From positions 1 to 64,000 of the forward strand of contig CAKONC010000001.1 of the NCBI GenBank assembly GCA_934096985.1: 64,000 nt of DNA, in the 5' to 3' direction. Position numbers and translations under genes: made by a program. This document shows, piece after piece, positions 56,881 through 64,000 of this stretch. How positions within the stretch are numbered: the first letter of the stretch is position 1; each line of letters starts with the position of its first letter. The notes under the pieces were generated by a model. The model was given only the letters and a program-made list of their open reading frames with translations. It did not search any database and was not told the origin of the DNA. This DNA comes from an uncultured Bacilli bacterium. GTDB taxonomy: Bacteria; Bacillota_I; Bacilli_A; RF39; UBA660.

Positions 56881-59349
56881 ATTACAATAGAAGAATTAGA
56901 AATAATTATAAGGGCTAATATTACTGACGCTATGAGCGGTATTAAAAAAATAACCGATGAAGTTAAATCGGCTGTAGCTAAGAGTGTTGAGCCTATGAAA
57001 AATCTAACTACTCAAGCAAAAGATATGGCTAGTAAAAGTGCTTCTAGCGTATCACAAATGAAAGCTCAAATGAAAGGATATAGTAATTCTATTCAAGAAA
57101 CAGCTAAACAACAAGAATATTTAAAATCAAAAATAGAAGATTTAAAATATTTGTTATCTCAAGCTGATATGGGGTTTGAAGTTGGTGATACTTTAAAGAT
57201 TGAAGCTGATATTGAAAAACTTGAAAATAGATTAAAAAAACTACAAAATCAAGGAAGAAACACTGGAGAAGAAATTTCTAGTGCTTTTGATAAAATAAAA
57301 GCTAAAATAAAAAGTGCTGGAACACATATAGCTAGTTTAGGAAGTAAATTTAAAGCCACTTTATCAAGTAGCAAAGGCTTAGGTAAAAGTTTTACTTCAA
57401 CATTTAATAATGGAATAAAATCCATAAAAAGATTTGCTATGGGATTACTAAGCGTTAGAACAGCGGTTAGTATGGTTAGTAAAGCTATGCAATCATATTT
57501 AAGTTATGATACACAATTAAGCAATTCTATTCAAAATTGTTGGAATGTTCTAGGAAGTCTATTAGCACCAATATTAGAGTTTGTTATTAGTTTATTTTCA
57601 AAAGCTGTAAGCTATGTAAATGCTTTTGTTGAAGCTCTTACAGGAATAAATCTTGTTGCAAGAGCTAATAAAAAAGCCTTGGATAGTCAAGCTAAATCAA
57701 CTAAAAAATTAAGTGATACTCAATCTAGTTTAGATGAGTTCCATACTGTCAGCACCGATACTGGATCAGGTAATGACAACAAGCCTATAACTGTAGAGCC
57801 TGTAGATATGGATAAACTTGATTTTCTTTTTGATTGGATTGATAAAGCTAAAAAATTATTAGCTACTTTATTTGATCCAATAAAAGAAGCTTGGGATAAC
57901 AAAGGTAAAGCTTTTATAGATAGTTTAAAAAATGCTTTTGAGGGTATAAAAAGTCTAGGAATAGCTGTATTTAGTTCTATATTTGAAGTATGGACTAATG
58001 GTACAGGACAAAAAATAGTCGAAAATATCTTAGAAATGTGGACTAATGTATTCAATATTGTTGGAGCTTTATCTCAGGCTCTAGCTAATGCTTGGAATAA
58101 CGCTGGAAATGGAACAGCAATAATTCAAGCTATAGCTGATATATTTATAGGCATACAAGATATTGTTAATAGTATAGCTAATTCTTTATTGAATTGGGTT
58201 ATGAGTGATAATTTCCAAAGTGCTTTAAATGTAGTATTAGGTATTTTAGCTGATTTATTTGGATATGCTCAAGAAATTATGGCTTGGGCAGTGACAATGT
58301 ATGAAACTTATTTAGCTCCAGTAGTTGATAAAGTTTTAGATTGTATATCAAGAATAATTATAGCTATTGGCTCAGTATGGGAGTTCTTAAAACCAATAAT
58401 AGATACAATTATCGATGTAATTATGAATGTACTAGAACCTGTTATTGATGGTTTGTGCGGAATAATAGGTGGTATCATTGACGCACTAAGTGGCGTAATG
58501 GACTTTATTACAGGAGTATTTACTGGTGATTGGAGTAAAGCTTGGGAGGGTTTAAAAACTTTCTTAGGTGGAATAATAGACGCTGTAGCTTCTTTATTCA
58601 CTGGTTTATTTAATACTATAAGAGCAATATTTAAAGGTGCTTGGGATATTATAGTGTCCATATGGTCAGTAGTAAGCACTTGGTTTAATAATGCTGTTAT
58701 TAAGCCTTTAGCTAATCTATTTAATGGTATATGGAATACTATGAAGAATGGAGCTCAAAACGCTTGGAATGGTATTAAAAATATCTTCTCATCAGTGGCA
58801 ACATTCTTTAAAAACATATTTAGTAATGCTTGGAATGGTGTAAAAAATATATTCTCTAGTGGTGGAAGAATCTTTAGTGGTATTAAAGATGGTATATTCA
58901 ATGCGTTTAGGTCAGTAGTTAATACTTTAATAGCTGGTATAAACAAAGTTGTTTCTATACCATTTAATGCAATAAATGGAGCTTTAAAGACTGTCAGGGA
59001 TATATCATTCTTGGGAATAGAACCATTTAAAGGATTGATAAAACTTGTAAATGTTCCACAAATACCTAGCCTAGAAACCGGAGGCGTACTAGATAAAGAA
59101 ACTATAGTAAGGGTTGCTGAATATTCTAATGCAAGATCCAATCCGGAAATTGTATCTCCAAGAGATATGATGAAAGAAACTATGAAAGAAGCTCTTGAAG
59201 AATCTAATATGAATAATACTTCTCAAAAGGTAGATGTAAATATTACTGGAAAACTAACCGCTGATGGTGATGATTTAGTATATGTTTATGATAAAAATAA
59301 GAAAGACAAAGGTTATGATGGTGGAAAAAATCCATCATTTGCTTATTAA
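56881..59349 (+). CDS. Tail tape measure protein
   Basis: 822 residues if begun at ATT 56881 (ITIEELEIIIRANITDAM), 805 from ATG 56932. N-terminal coiled coils, basic stretch, several hydrophobic segments (about 430-630, for example IGGIIDALSGVMDFITGVF) and a Trp-rich repeat region (AWNGIKNIFSS/AWNGVKNIFSS), then PSLETGGVLDKETIVRVAEY near the end. Sets tail length and forms the DNA channel. The start is unusual: the ATG at 56874 is out of frame by one base with this reading. Confidence 0.85.
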   Translation: MTIEELEIIIRANITDAMSGIKKITDEVKSAVAKSVEPMKNLTTQAKDMASKSASSVSQMKAQMKGYSNSIQETAKQQEYLKSKIEDLKYLLSQADMGFEVGDTLKIEADIEKLENRLKKLQNQGRNTGEEISSAFDKIKAKIKSAGTHIASLGSKFKATLSSSKGLGKSFTSTFNNGIKSIKRFAMGLLSVRTAVSMVSKAMQSYLSYDTQLSNSIQNCWNVLGSLLAPILEFVISLFSKAVSYVNAFVEALTGINLVARANKKALDSQAKSTKKLSDTQSSLDEFHTVSTDTGSGNDNKPITVEPVDMDKLDFLFDWIDKAKKLLATLFDPIKEAWDNKGKAFIDSLKNAFEGIKSLGIAVFSSIFEVWTNGTGQKIVENILEMWTNVFNIVGALSQALANAWNNAGNGTAIIQAIADIFIGIQDIVNSIANSLLNWVMSDNFQSALNVVLGILADLFGYAQEIMAWAVTMYETYLAPVVDKVLDCISRIIIAIGSVWEFLKPIIDTIIDVIMNVLEPVIDGLCGIIGGIIDALSGVMDFITGVFTGDWSKAWEGLKTFLGGIIDAVASLFTGLFNTIRAIFKGAWDIIVSIWSVVSTWFNNAVIKPLANLFNGIWNTMKNGAQNAWNGIKNIFSSVATFFKNIFSNAWNGVKNIFSSGGRIFSGIKDGIFNAFRSVVNTLIAGINKVVSIPFNAINGALKTVRDISFLGIEPFKGLIKLVNVPQIPSLETGGVLDKETIVRVAEYSNARSNPEIVSPRDMMKETMKEALEESNMNNTSQKVDVNITGKLTADGDDLVYVYDKNKKDKGYDGGKNPSFAY

Positions 59350-59362
59350 GGAGGGATAACTA

Positions 59363-59764
59363 ATGATAAAAAAAGGTAAAAATCCATTGTTTTTATTTAA
59401 TGGTGAAGCTCTTCCTAGTAATCCTCAAGTAGGATATTTAGAAGAAAATGAACAATTAGTAAAAGGTACTCGTAATACTAGAGGACAAACAATAGCTCAA
59501 CCTATAAATAGGAGAATAAATAAGTTTAATAACATAGTCTTTCCTATTTTAACTTTAGAAGATTATAATTGGTTGAAAAAGAAAGTAGCTAATTTTGAAG
59601 TTCTTTTAACTTATTATGATAGTGATGAACTTGATGTTGTTATTCGTAGGTTTTACTTTGGAAATTTGAGTGGTGAACCTAGTAAATGGGAAAACTATCA
59701 GTCAGTACAAAAACCTATTGAATATAAAAATGTTAAAGTAAACATTATTGATATGGGGTATTAG
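59363..59764 (+). CDS. Phage tail protein, 133 residues
   Basis: Follows the tape measure behind GGAGGGAT. Beta-rich, FNGEALPSNPQVGYLEENEQ and YYDSDELDVVIRRFYFGNLS; resembles small tail components of siphophages (DUF6711-like) but the family call is tentative. Confidence 0.65.
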   Translation: MIKKGKNPLFLFNGEALPSNPQVGYLEENEQLVKGTRNTRGQTIAQPINRRINKFNNIVFPILTLEDYNWLKKKVANFEVLLTYYDSDELDVVIRRFYFGNLSGEPSKWENYQSVQKPIEYKNVKVNIIDMGY

Positions 59765-59767
59765 ATT

Positions 59768-61549
59768 ATGGCAAGTAAAAATATGATTGAACAACTTAAA
59801 AAACCTAAGAGAAATCTTGGGTTTTTGAAAGTTAAATTTAATATAGTGGATCCGGAAACTAATCCGGACTTATCAAGTAATAGTGAAGAGATATTTAGTG
59901 ACTTAGATAATATCAAAGAAACAACAATACCTCAATCTAAAAATTATGCTACACTTGAAAAAAACTTTTGGCTTCTTAATGATAGTCAGCCAATATATGG
60001 TAGTGAAGAACTTGAACAAACTTATGTGAGTTCTTATATGAGTGATAAAAATTGTTTGTTTAGTGATAAAGCTTGTATAACTCTTACATCAAGCGTTTAC
60101 TTAACTACTTTAGGACTTACAATGGTTTTTGATAGTATTGATAAAAACTATGCAAAAAAACTAAAGGTAAAAGCATATAGAGATAGCACTATGATTATGG
60201 ATAAAGATTATACTTTGAGTAGTTATAGTGATAGATTAATTTTTGCTGATAATGAAGAGTTAGTTAGATGGAATAAAATTGAAATATATTTTATAGAATC
60301 TAGTTTACCTTATAGGAGAATAAGAGTAAATCAATTACTATTTGGTATTATGGAAACATATACCGATGAGAACTTAATTAGTGCTGAAAGTAAAGAAAAA
60401 ACAACAATGATAAACTCGGAGCTTCCTACTCATACATTTAAGTTTACTATTGATAATATGAATAAATTGTTTAATCCTGATAATCCACAAGGCTGGTATA
60501 GATATATATTACAGCAACAACCTATTTCTTATGAATGGGGCTATCAATTAGACGATGGAACTATTGAATGGATATTAGGTGGAAAAATGCTTCTTACTGG
60601 TTCGGTAGAGGTTGGAGAAAATCAAGTATCATTTAGTACGACTTCACTTATCAATTATCTTACTAAAGTATATAAAAAAGGAGTGTATAATTCTAGTGGT
60701 AGAAGTTTGTATGATTTGGCGGTAGATGTATTAGAAGATAGTAATATAGATAGTAGCCAATATAATTTATGGAGTGGCTTAAAGTCGATTAAGACTGACG
60801 CACCTTTACCTAAATTAGAAGCTAGACAATTACTTCAAATAATAGCAACTACTGGAAATTGTATTTTATTTACTAATAGAGAGAATGTTATAAATATTCA
60901 ACCTTTTAACTATGTATTAAATCCTGATGGAATGAGTTATGATTTTATTACTAGCAATCCTGTAGTTAAAGTACAAAGTGAGTTACATAATACTATCATA
61001 TATATAAATCATTATTCTAAGGAAGATAATGTAAGTGAATTGTTTAAAAATGAATCTTTAGAGATAACAGGAACAAAGACTATTGAAATAGAATATGACT
61101 TAGCAACTGACATATCAGCTACTATAACAGGCGGAACTATTGTTAGTGCTAATTATTATGGTAGATATGCAATGTTAAAAATTACTAATACTGGTGAAGA
61201 TACAATATCTTTAAAAGTATCAGGTAAGAAAATAAATAATAGTCAAACAATAGATTCAAAAAAATTTAATGATGATGGTGAGAATATTGAATATAAAAAC
61301 GATTTGATTACTCAAATGGTTGAAAGCTCAAAAGAAACTAAATTAAAAGACTTTATAGGAAACTGGTACAACAATAGAAATATTTACTCTTTTGAAAATA
61401 GAGGAGATATTGTAAAAGATACTAGAGAGATTATTCCTATAGAAACTGACTTTAGTAATAGTTTAATTGGTTATTTAGTAGAAAACAATATAAACTATGA
61501 TGGAGCTTGGTCTGGTAATAGTGTAGTAGTAAAAGTAGGTGATAACTAA
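59768..61549 (+). CDS. Distal tail/baseplate structural protein
   Basis: 593 residues. Large beta-rich protein in the place of distal tail and tail-endopeptidase-like proteins. THTFKFTIDNMNKLFNPDNP and LARQLLQIIATTGN-like helical inserts resemble minor structural proteins of Firmicutes phages. No hydrolase motif seen. Overlaps the next gene by one base. Confidence 0.7.
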   Translation: MASKNMIEQLKKPKRNLGFLKVKFNIVDPETNPDLSSNSEEIFSDLDNIKETTIPQSKNYATLEKNFWLLNDSQPIYGSEELEQTYVSSYMSDKNCLFSDKACITLTSSVYLTTLGLTMVFDSIDKNYAKKLKVKAYRDSTMIMDKDYTLSSYSDRLIFADNEELVRWNKIEIYFIESSLPYRRIRVNQLLFGIMETYTDENLISAESKEKTTMINSELPTHTFKFTIDNMNKLFNPDNPQGWYRYILQQQPISYEWGYQLDDGTIEWILGGKMLLTGSVEVGENQVSFSTTSLINYLTKVYKKGVYNSSGRSLYDLAVDVLEDSNIDSSQYNLWSGLKSIKTDAPLPKLEARQLLQIIATTGNCILFTNRENVINIQPFNYVLNPDGMSYDFITSNPVVKVQSELHNTIIYINHYSKEDNVSELFKNESLEITGTKTIEIEYDLATDISATITGGTIVSANYYGRYAMLKITNTGEDTISLKVSGKKINNSQTIDSKKFNDDGENIEYKNDLITQMVESSKETKLKDFIGNWYNNRNIYSFENRGDIVKDTREIIPIETDFSNSLIGYLVENNINYDGAWSGNSVVVKVGDN

Positions 61550-62088
61550 TGGCGTGGATAGATCCTATATATGATAGAACACAAGCTGATGTTGATTTAA
61601 TAAAATTAGATCCAACTAATAGCAATAATAAAGGTGCTTATAATTATACTGACTTAAATAGAATAGAAAGTAATTGTGAATATATAATGAATCTACTAAA
61701 TAATAGTGATTTATTTTATTATCCAATCAATATAGAAGTAAAAACTGATTGGAATGTTAAAGACATACCTCACATTAAAGATATAAATAGAATAAGACAA
61801 AATATTCTAACTTTAAAAAATGGTATGAATCTAGGTGAAGAATATAAAGAAATAGAATTTAGTAAAACAATGGATTATATTAAAGCTAATATTCTTGAAA
61901 AAGATTTAACTTTAATAAAAGGTATTATTGATTCTTGTATGAGAGAATTAAGAAAGTGTAATACTTTCTATTGTGGAGCTAATGGTATTGGTTTGTATGC
62001 TAAGCCTGATAATCAAGAGCCTGTCGGCTTTGTAAAAATAAAACAATATGCAGGTTTGATATATTGTGGAGAGGAGTTTAGTTTATGA
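61549..62088 (+). CDS. Baseplate/tail protein, 179 residues
   Basis: MAWIDPIYDRTQADVDLIKL and YTDLNRIESNCEYIMNLLN are recurrent in phage tail-tip proteins located before the receptor-binding gene. Exact role unknown. Overlaps the next gene by 4 nt. Confidence 0.65.
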   Translation: MAWIDPIYDRTQADVDLIKLDPTNSNNKGAYNYTDLNRIESNCEYIMNLLNNSDLFYYPINIEVKTDWNVKDIPHIKDINRIRQNILTLKNGMNLGEEYKEIEFSKTMDYIKANILEKDLTLIKGIIDSCMRELRKCNTFYCGANGIGLYAKPDNQEPVGFVKIKQYAGLIYCGEEFSL

Positions 62089-63629
62089 AACAATATAATA
62101 AAACGAATTGGAAAGATAGAATAGTTCAATTTCCTAATAGATATAAAGACCAAGATAACAATATTATAACTTTAACTCAAGATCCGGGCGAAGTTGCTCA
62201 AGATGGAACTCTTGTAGAAGCTGAGAAGATGAATAATATTGAAAATGGAATTGAAGAATCATTTAAAAATAGAGATTTTGGATATTCTACTACTTTACTC
62301 GTGGCTAACTGGACTAAAAACACTAATACAGGATACTACGAATATGATATAATAAATGAGGACATTACAGCTCAAACTATTGTTGATGGAATGTTGGATA
62401 TTGAAAATCAAGCTAAACTAAATATTGCTTATACTTTATCTTATACAGGTGGATTTAAAGTAATAACTACTGAATTACCTAATGAAGATATAGATATAAC
62501 TTTCAAATATTCATTGTTGAATAGTGATGATGAAAATTTAGTAGCAAGAGGAACAATAAATGTTAGTGCTATTGATACTAAAAATATAAATAAAATATAT
62601 GGTATTAAAAGGTCATTAACTACATCGTCATCAGCTTGGGAGAGAATAAAAGACGCTGTGGGACTTGTAGCTAACGCTCAAGTAGGAACAACGCCTGTAA
62701 GAAATGATTTTGATGAAATTTATCCGTGGAGTGATATAATTTCGTACAATTATGATATAACAGCTAAGCAAATAACCGCCTATTATGGTGATCCAACCTT
62801 TAAATTTGATGGTTCAAATGGTGATGTATTTACCAAGATACCTGAATTTTATTGGAAAAGATATAGAGATGAAAATTATGAATATATTTTAATCTCAAAA
62901 AATAAATTAGCTGGTTATATTAAAAGTGAAGAGTTTTCGGTTGGTAGATATACTATGTCAGGTAGTGAATCAAGAGTTTATAGTAGAAGTGGATACGCAC
63001 CATTCACAAATAAAACTATTACAAACTTTAGAAGTTATGCAAGAAGTTTAGGAGCCGGATTCGGTCAAATGGACTGGCACTATTTTATCTTACAAATGCT
63101 TTACTTAGTAGAATATGCTGACTATAATAGTCAATCTAAACTTGGTTTAGGTTATACTAATGGCTCTCACACAGCACCAATAAATAGTGGTGGTTGTGAT
63201 GTACTGGGTATGAAGTCAGGAAGCAAAGACGGAACTGATAATACTTCTATGATTTATAGAGGTATTGAAGATATATTCGGTAATATATGGCAATTTGTTG
63301 ATGGAATCAATATTAAAGATAGAAAAGCTTATATTTGCTATGATTCTAATAAATATGCTGTAGATACATTTAGTGGTAGTTATAAAGCTTTAGGTTATAC
63401 TAATGCAACCGCTAATGGATTTGCTTCTAAGCTAGGATATGATTCCGCTAATCCTATGGTAGCGTTAGCTACTGAATCAGCTGGAAGTAGTGATACTAAT
63501 ATGTGTGATTATTATTACCAAGCTGAGGGAGATAGGATTGCTCTTGTCGGCTTGTGGTTTTGGTGGTTTGCTGGTACTTCCTCTTATTTTGGTATTGCGA
63601 CCGGTGCTCGACTTCTTAGAAACCAGTAA
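62085..63629 (+). CDS. Receptor-binding protein with a C-type-lectin-like, DGR-variable C-terminus
   Basis: 514 residues. N-terminal attachment domain (VQFPNRYKDQD, DGTLVEAEKMNNIENGIEES), a middle beta region, and from about 230 a formylglycine-enzyme/C-type-lectin-like fold: FTKIPEFYWKRYRDENYEYI, IEDIFGNIWQFVDGIN. The end, RIALVGLWFWWFAGTSSYFG then IATGARLLRNQ, matches variable-region ends of DGR target proteins ((I/T)GARLL). Compared with the downstream template it lacks 10 residues (GNWNNTSKAG). The module should contact the host surface. Codon use in the last 90 bp is GC-richer than the rest. Confidence 0.85.
   Translation: MKQYNKTNWKDRIVQFPNRYKDQDNNIITLTQDPGEVAQDGTLVEAEKMNNIENGIEESFKNRDFGYSTTLLVANWTKNTNTGYYEYDIINEDITAQTIVDGMLDIENQAKLNIAYTLSYTGGFKVITTELPNEDIDITFKYSLLNSDDENLVARGTINVSAIDTKNINKIYGIKRSLTTSSSAWERIKDAVGLVANAQVGTTPVRNDFDEIYPWSDIISYNYDITAKQITAYYGDPTFKFDGSNGDVFTKIPEFYWKRYRDENYEYILISKNKLAGYIKSEEFSVGRYTMSGSESRVYSRSGYAPFTNKTITNFRSYARSLGAGFGQMDWHYFILQMLYLVEYADYNSQSKLGLGYTNGSHTAPINSGGCDVLGMKSGSKDGTDNTSMIYRGIEDIFGNIWQFVDGINIKDRKAYICYDSNKYAVDTFSGSYKALGYTNATANGFASKLGYDSANPMVALATESAGSSDTNMCDYYYQAEGDRIALVGLWFWWFAGTSSYFGIATGARLLRNQ
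63538..63618 (+). repeat. DGR variable region (VR1) at the receptor-binding gene end
   Basis: TTGCTCTTGTCGGC (63538-63551) is identical to 63915-63928. After an in-frame 30-bp gap relative to the template, 42 bp align with 16 differences, 9 of them at 10 template adenines. The 3' end CGGTGCTCGACTTCTTA (63602-63618) is identical to 63842-63858. Confidence 0.8.
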
Positions 63630-63631
63630 AG

Positions 63632-63684
63632 TGGGGGTTTGGGGGCGACCAGCCTCCCATAAAAAGAATCGACTTTAGTCGATT
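63632..63684 (+). other. G-rich tract and 7-bp hairpin downstream of VR1
   Basis: Two GGGGG runs at 63632-63646 followed by GCCTCCC, exceptional in this AT-rich phage, then AATCGAC-TTTA-GTCGATT (63667-63684), a perfect 7-bp stem with a 4-nt loop. Short stem, 4-nt-loop hairpins after VR assist target recognition in some studied DGRs. It could equally be a terminator, but no T run follows. Confidence 0.55.
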
Positions 63685-63752
63685 ATAAAAATAAAATTAC
63701 CTTATTGGGAATGATGTGTAGTTGAGTAGATGTCCTTTGTTTTGCTGATTTT

Positions 63753-63859
63753 CTTGTCGGCGGTCAGTGGAGAAGTGATTTTGAAGATGGGTTGTTTGCT
63801 TCTAGTTGGAGTGCTACTTCCGGTCTTACCACTACCGACATCGGTGCTCGACTTCTTAT
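63753..63859 (+). repeat. Second VR-like copy (VR2), outside any recognisable gene
   Basis: Starts CTTGTCGGCGGT, reads FLVGGQWRSDFEDGLFASSW then SATSGLTTTDIGARLL, a full-length VR-type end with the GG-x-W and IGARLL landmarks. Shares the 17-bp 3' block with VR1. Upstream in frame a TGA is met within about 30 bases and no ATG with RBS exists, so it looks like a silent cassette, a remnant or the end of a lost gene. Confidence 0.65.
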
Positions 63860-63914
63860 AAGGGATTTGATGTGTTTTGTACCGGTTTGTAGTTCTAGCT
63901 ACTTGTTGGTTTCT

Positions 63915-64000
63915 TTGCTCTTGTCGGCGGTAATTGGAACAACACTTCCAAGGCTGGCTTGTGGTATTGGAATTTCAATAACGCTTCCTCTAATATGTGG
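63915..64000 (+). repeat. DGR template repeat (TR) candidate, truncated by the window end
   Basis: Would read ALVGGNWNNTSKAG then LWYWNFNNASSNMW. Asn codons AAT/AAC occupy seven positions, the adenine-rich pattern that lets A-directed mutagenesis diversify VR, and GGNWNNTS is identical to the start of the Bordetella phage BPP-1 template. In its own frame a TAG lies 24-26 bases upstream of the shared block, so it is not translated. The rest of TR, and any reverse transcriptase gene, lie beyond 64000. Confidence 0.72.

Noticed and set aside
63753..64000. VR2 as a direct product of the visible template by adenine mutagenesis
   Set aside because: About 12 of 19 adenines differ, but many non-adenine bases differ too. 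The pattern is that of a diverged paralogue, not a recent copy of this template.
63733..64000. A protein-coding gene running through VR2 to the window end
   Set aside because: The frame is open but lacks a start codon with RBS before VR2, and after VR2 it reads the template in the wrong frame.
1..64000. Mycoplasma-like genetic code (TGA = Trp) suggested by the AT richness
   Set aside because: TGA ends genes such as scpA, rpoZ and the CDF transporter, and all tryptophans in recognisable motifs use TGG.

Overview
The window is AT-rich DNA from a Bacilli-like member of the Bacillota. Evidence: the conserved neighbourhood cca-dnaD-nth-ponA-recU-gpsB-rnpB, rodZ/ymfM-like-pgsA, scpA-scpB, rpoZ, and rlmB next to a SigH-like sigma factor. 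TGA is a stop codon (scpA, rpoZ, recU-coupled genes), so the code is the standard bacterial one. A CotD-like coat protein and the SigH-like factor suggest an endospore former. The MurE substrate motif (DNPRTEDP) suggests meso-diaminopimelate peptidoglycan. The genus cannot be fixed from the sequence alone.

1 to about 31.5 kb is host chromosome: an interrupted tRNA-Met half at the left edge; scpAB, asnB, murE; tRNA-Leu; cca-dnaD-nth convergent with recU-ponA; gpsB; RNase P RNA; pgsA; a run of small unknowns, Nudix proteins, an HD-kinase fusion and a CDF transporter; rpoZ; tRNA-Ala, tRNA-Thr and tRNA-His; a sulfur/thiol-redox cluster (cysteine desulfurase, thioredoxin-like protein, thioredoxin-CcdA fusion); two tandem CmpB-family membrane proteins; and a GH25 lipoprotein.

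From about 31.6 kb to the window end is an integrated siphovirus-type prophage whose right end lies outside. Its order is: integrase (minus strand), a probable small RNA, PH-domain protein, CI-like repressor divergent from a Cro-like gene with palindromic operators, replication organizer (its gene carries iteron-like repeats), annealase-like protein plus exonuclease plus SSB, NinB-like and MazG-like proteins, MT-A70 methylase, a two-gene RNA-repair cassette (kinase-phosphatase-ligase plus RlaP-like nucleotidyltransferase), a late regulator, a putative late promoter region, then terminases, portal, head, connector, tail, tape measure, baseplate and receptor-binding genes.

The most notable element is at the right edge. 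The 514-residue receptor-binding protein ends in a C-type-lectin-like module whose last about 80 bp (VR) are related to two further copies downstream. The last copy (63915 to window end) is rich in AAT/AAC codons and reads GGNWNNTS, the hallmark of a diversity-generating retroelement template repeat. Over the 42 alignable bases, 9 of 10 template adenines differ in VR but only 7 of 32 other bases. The reverse transcriptase would lie just beyond the window and was not seen.
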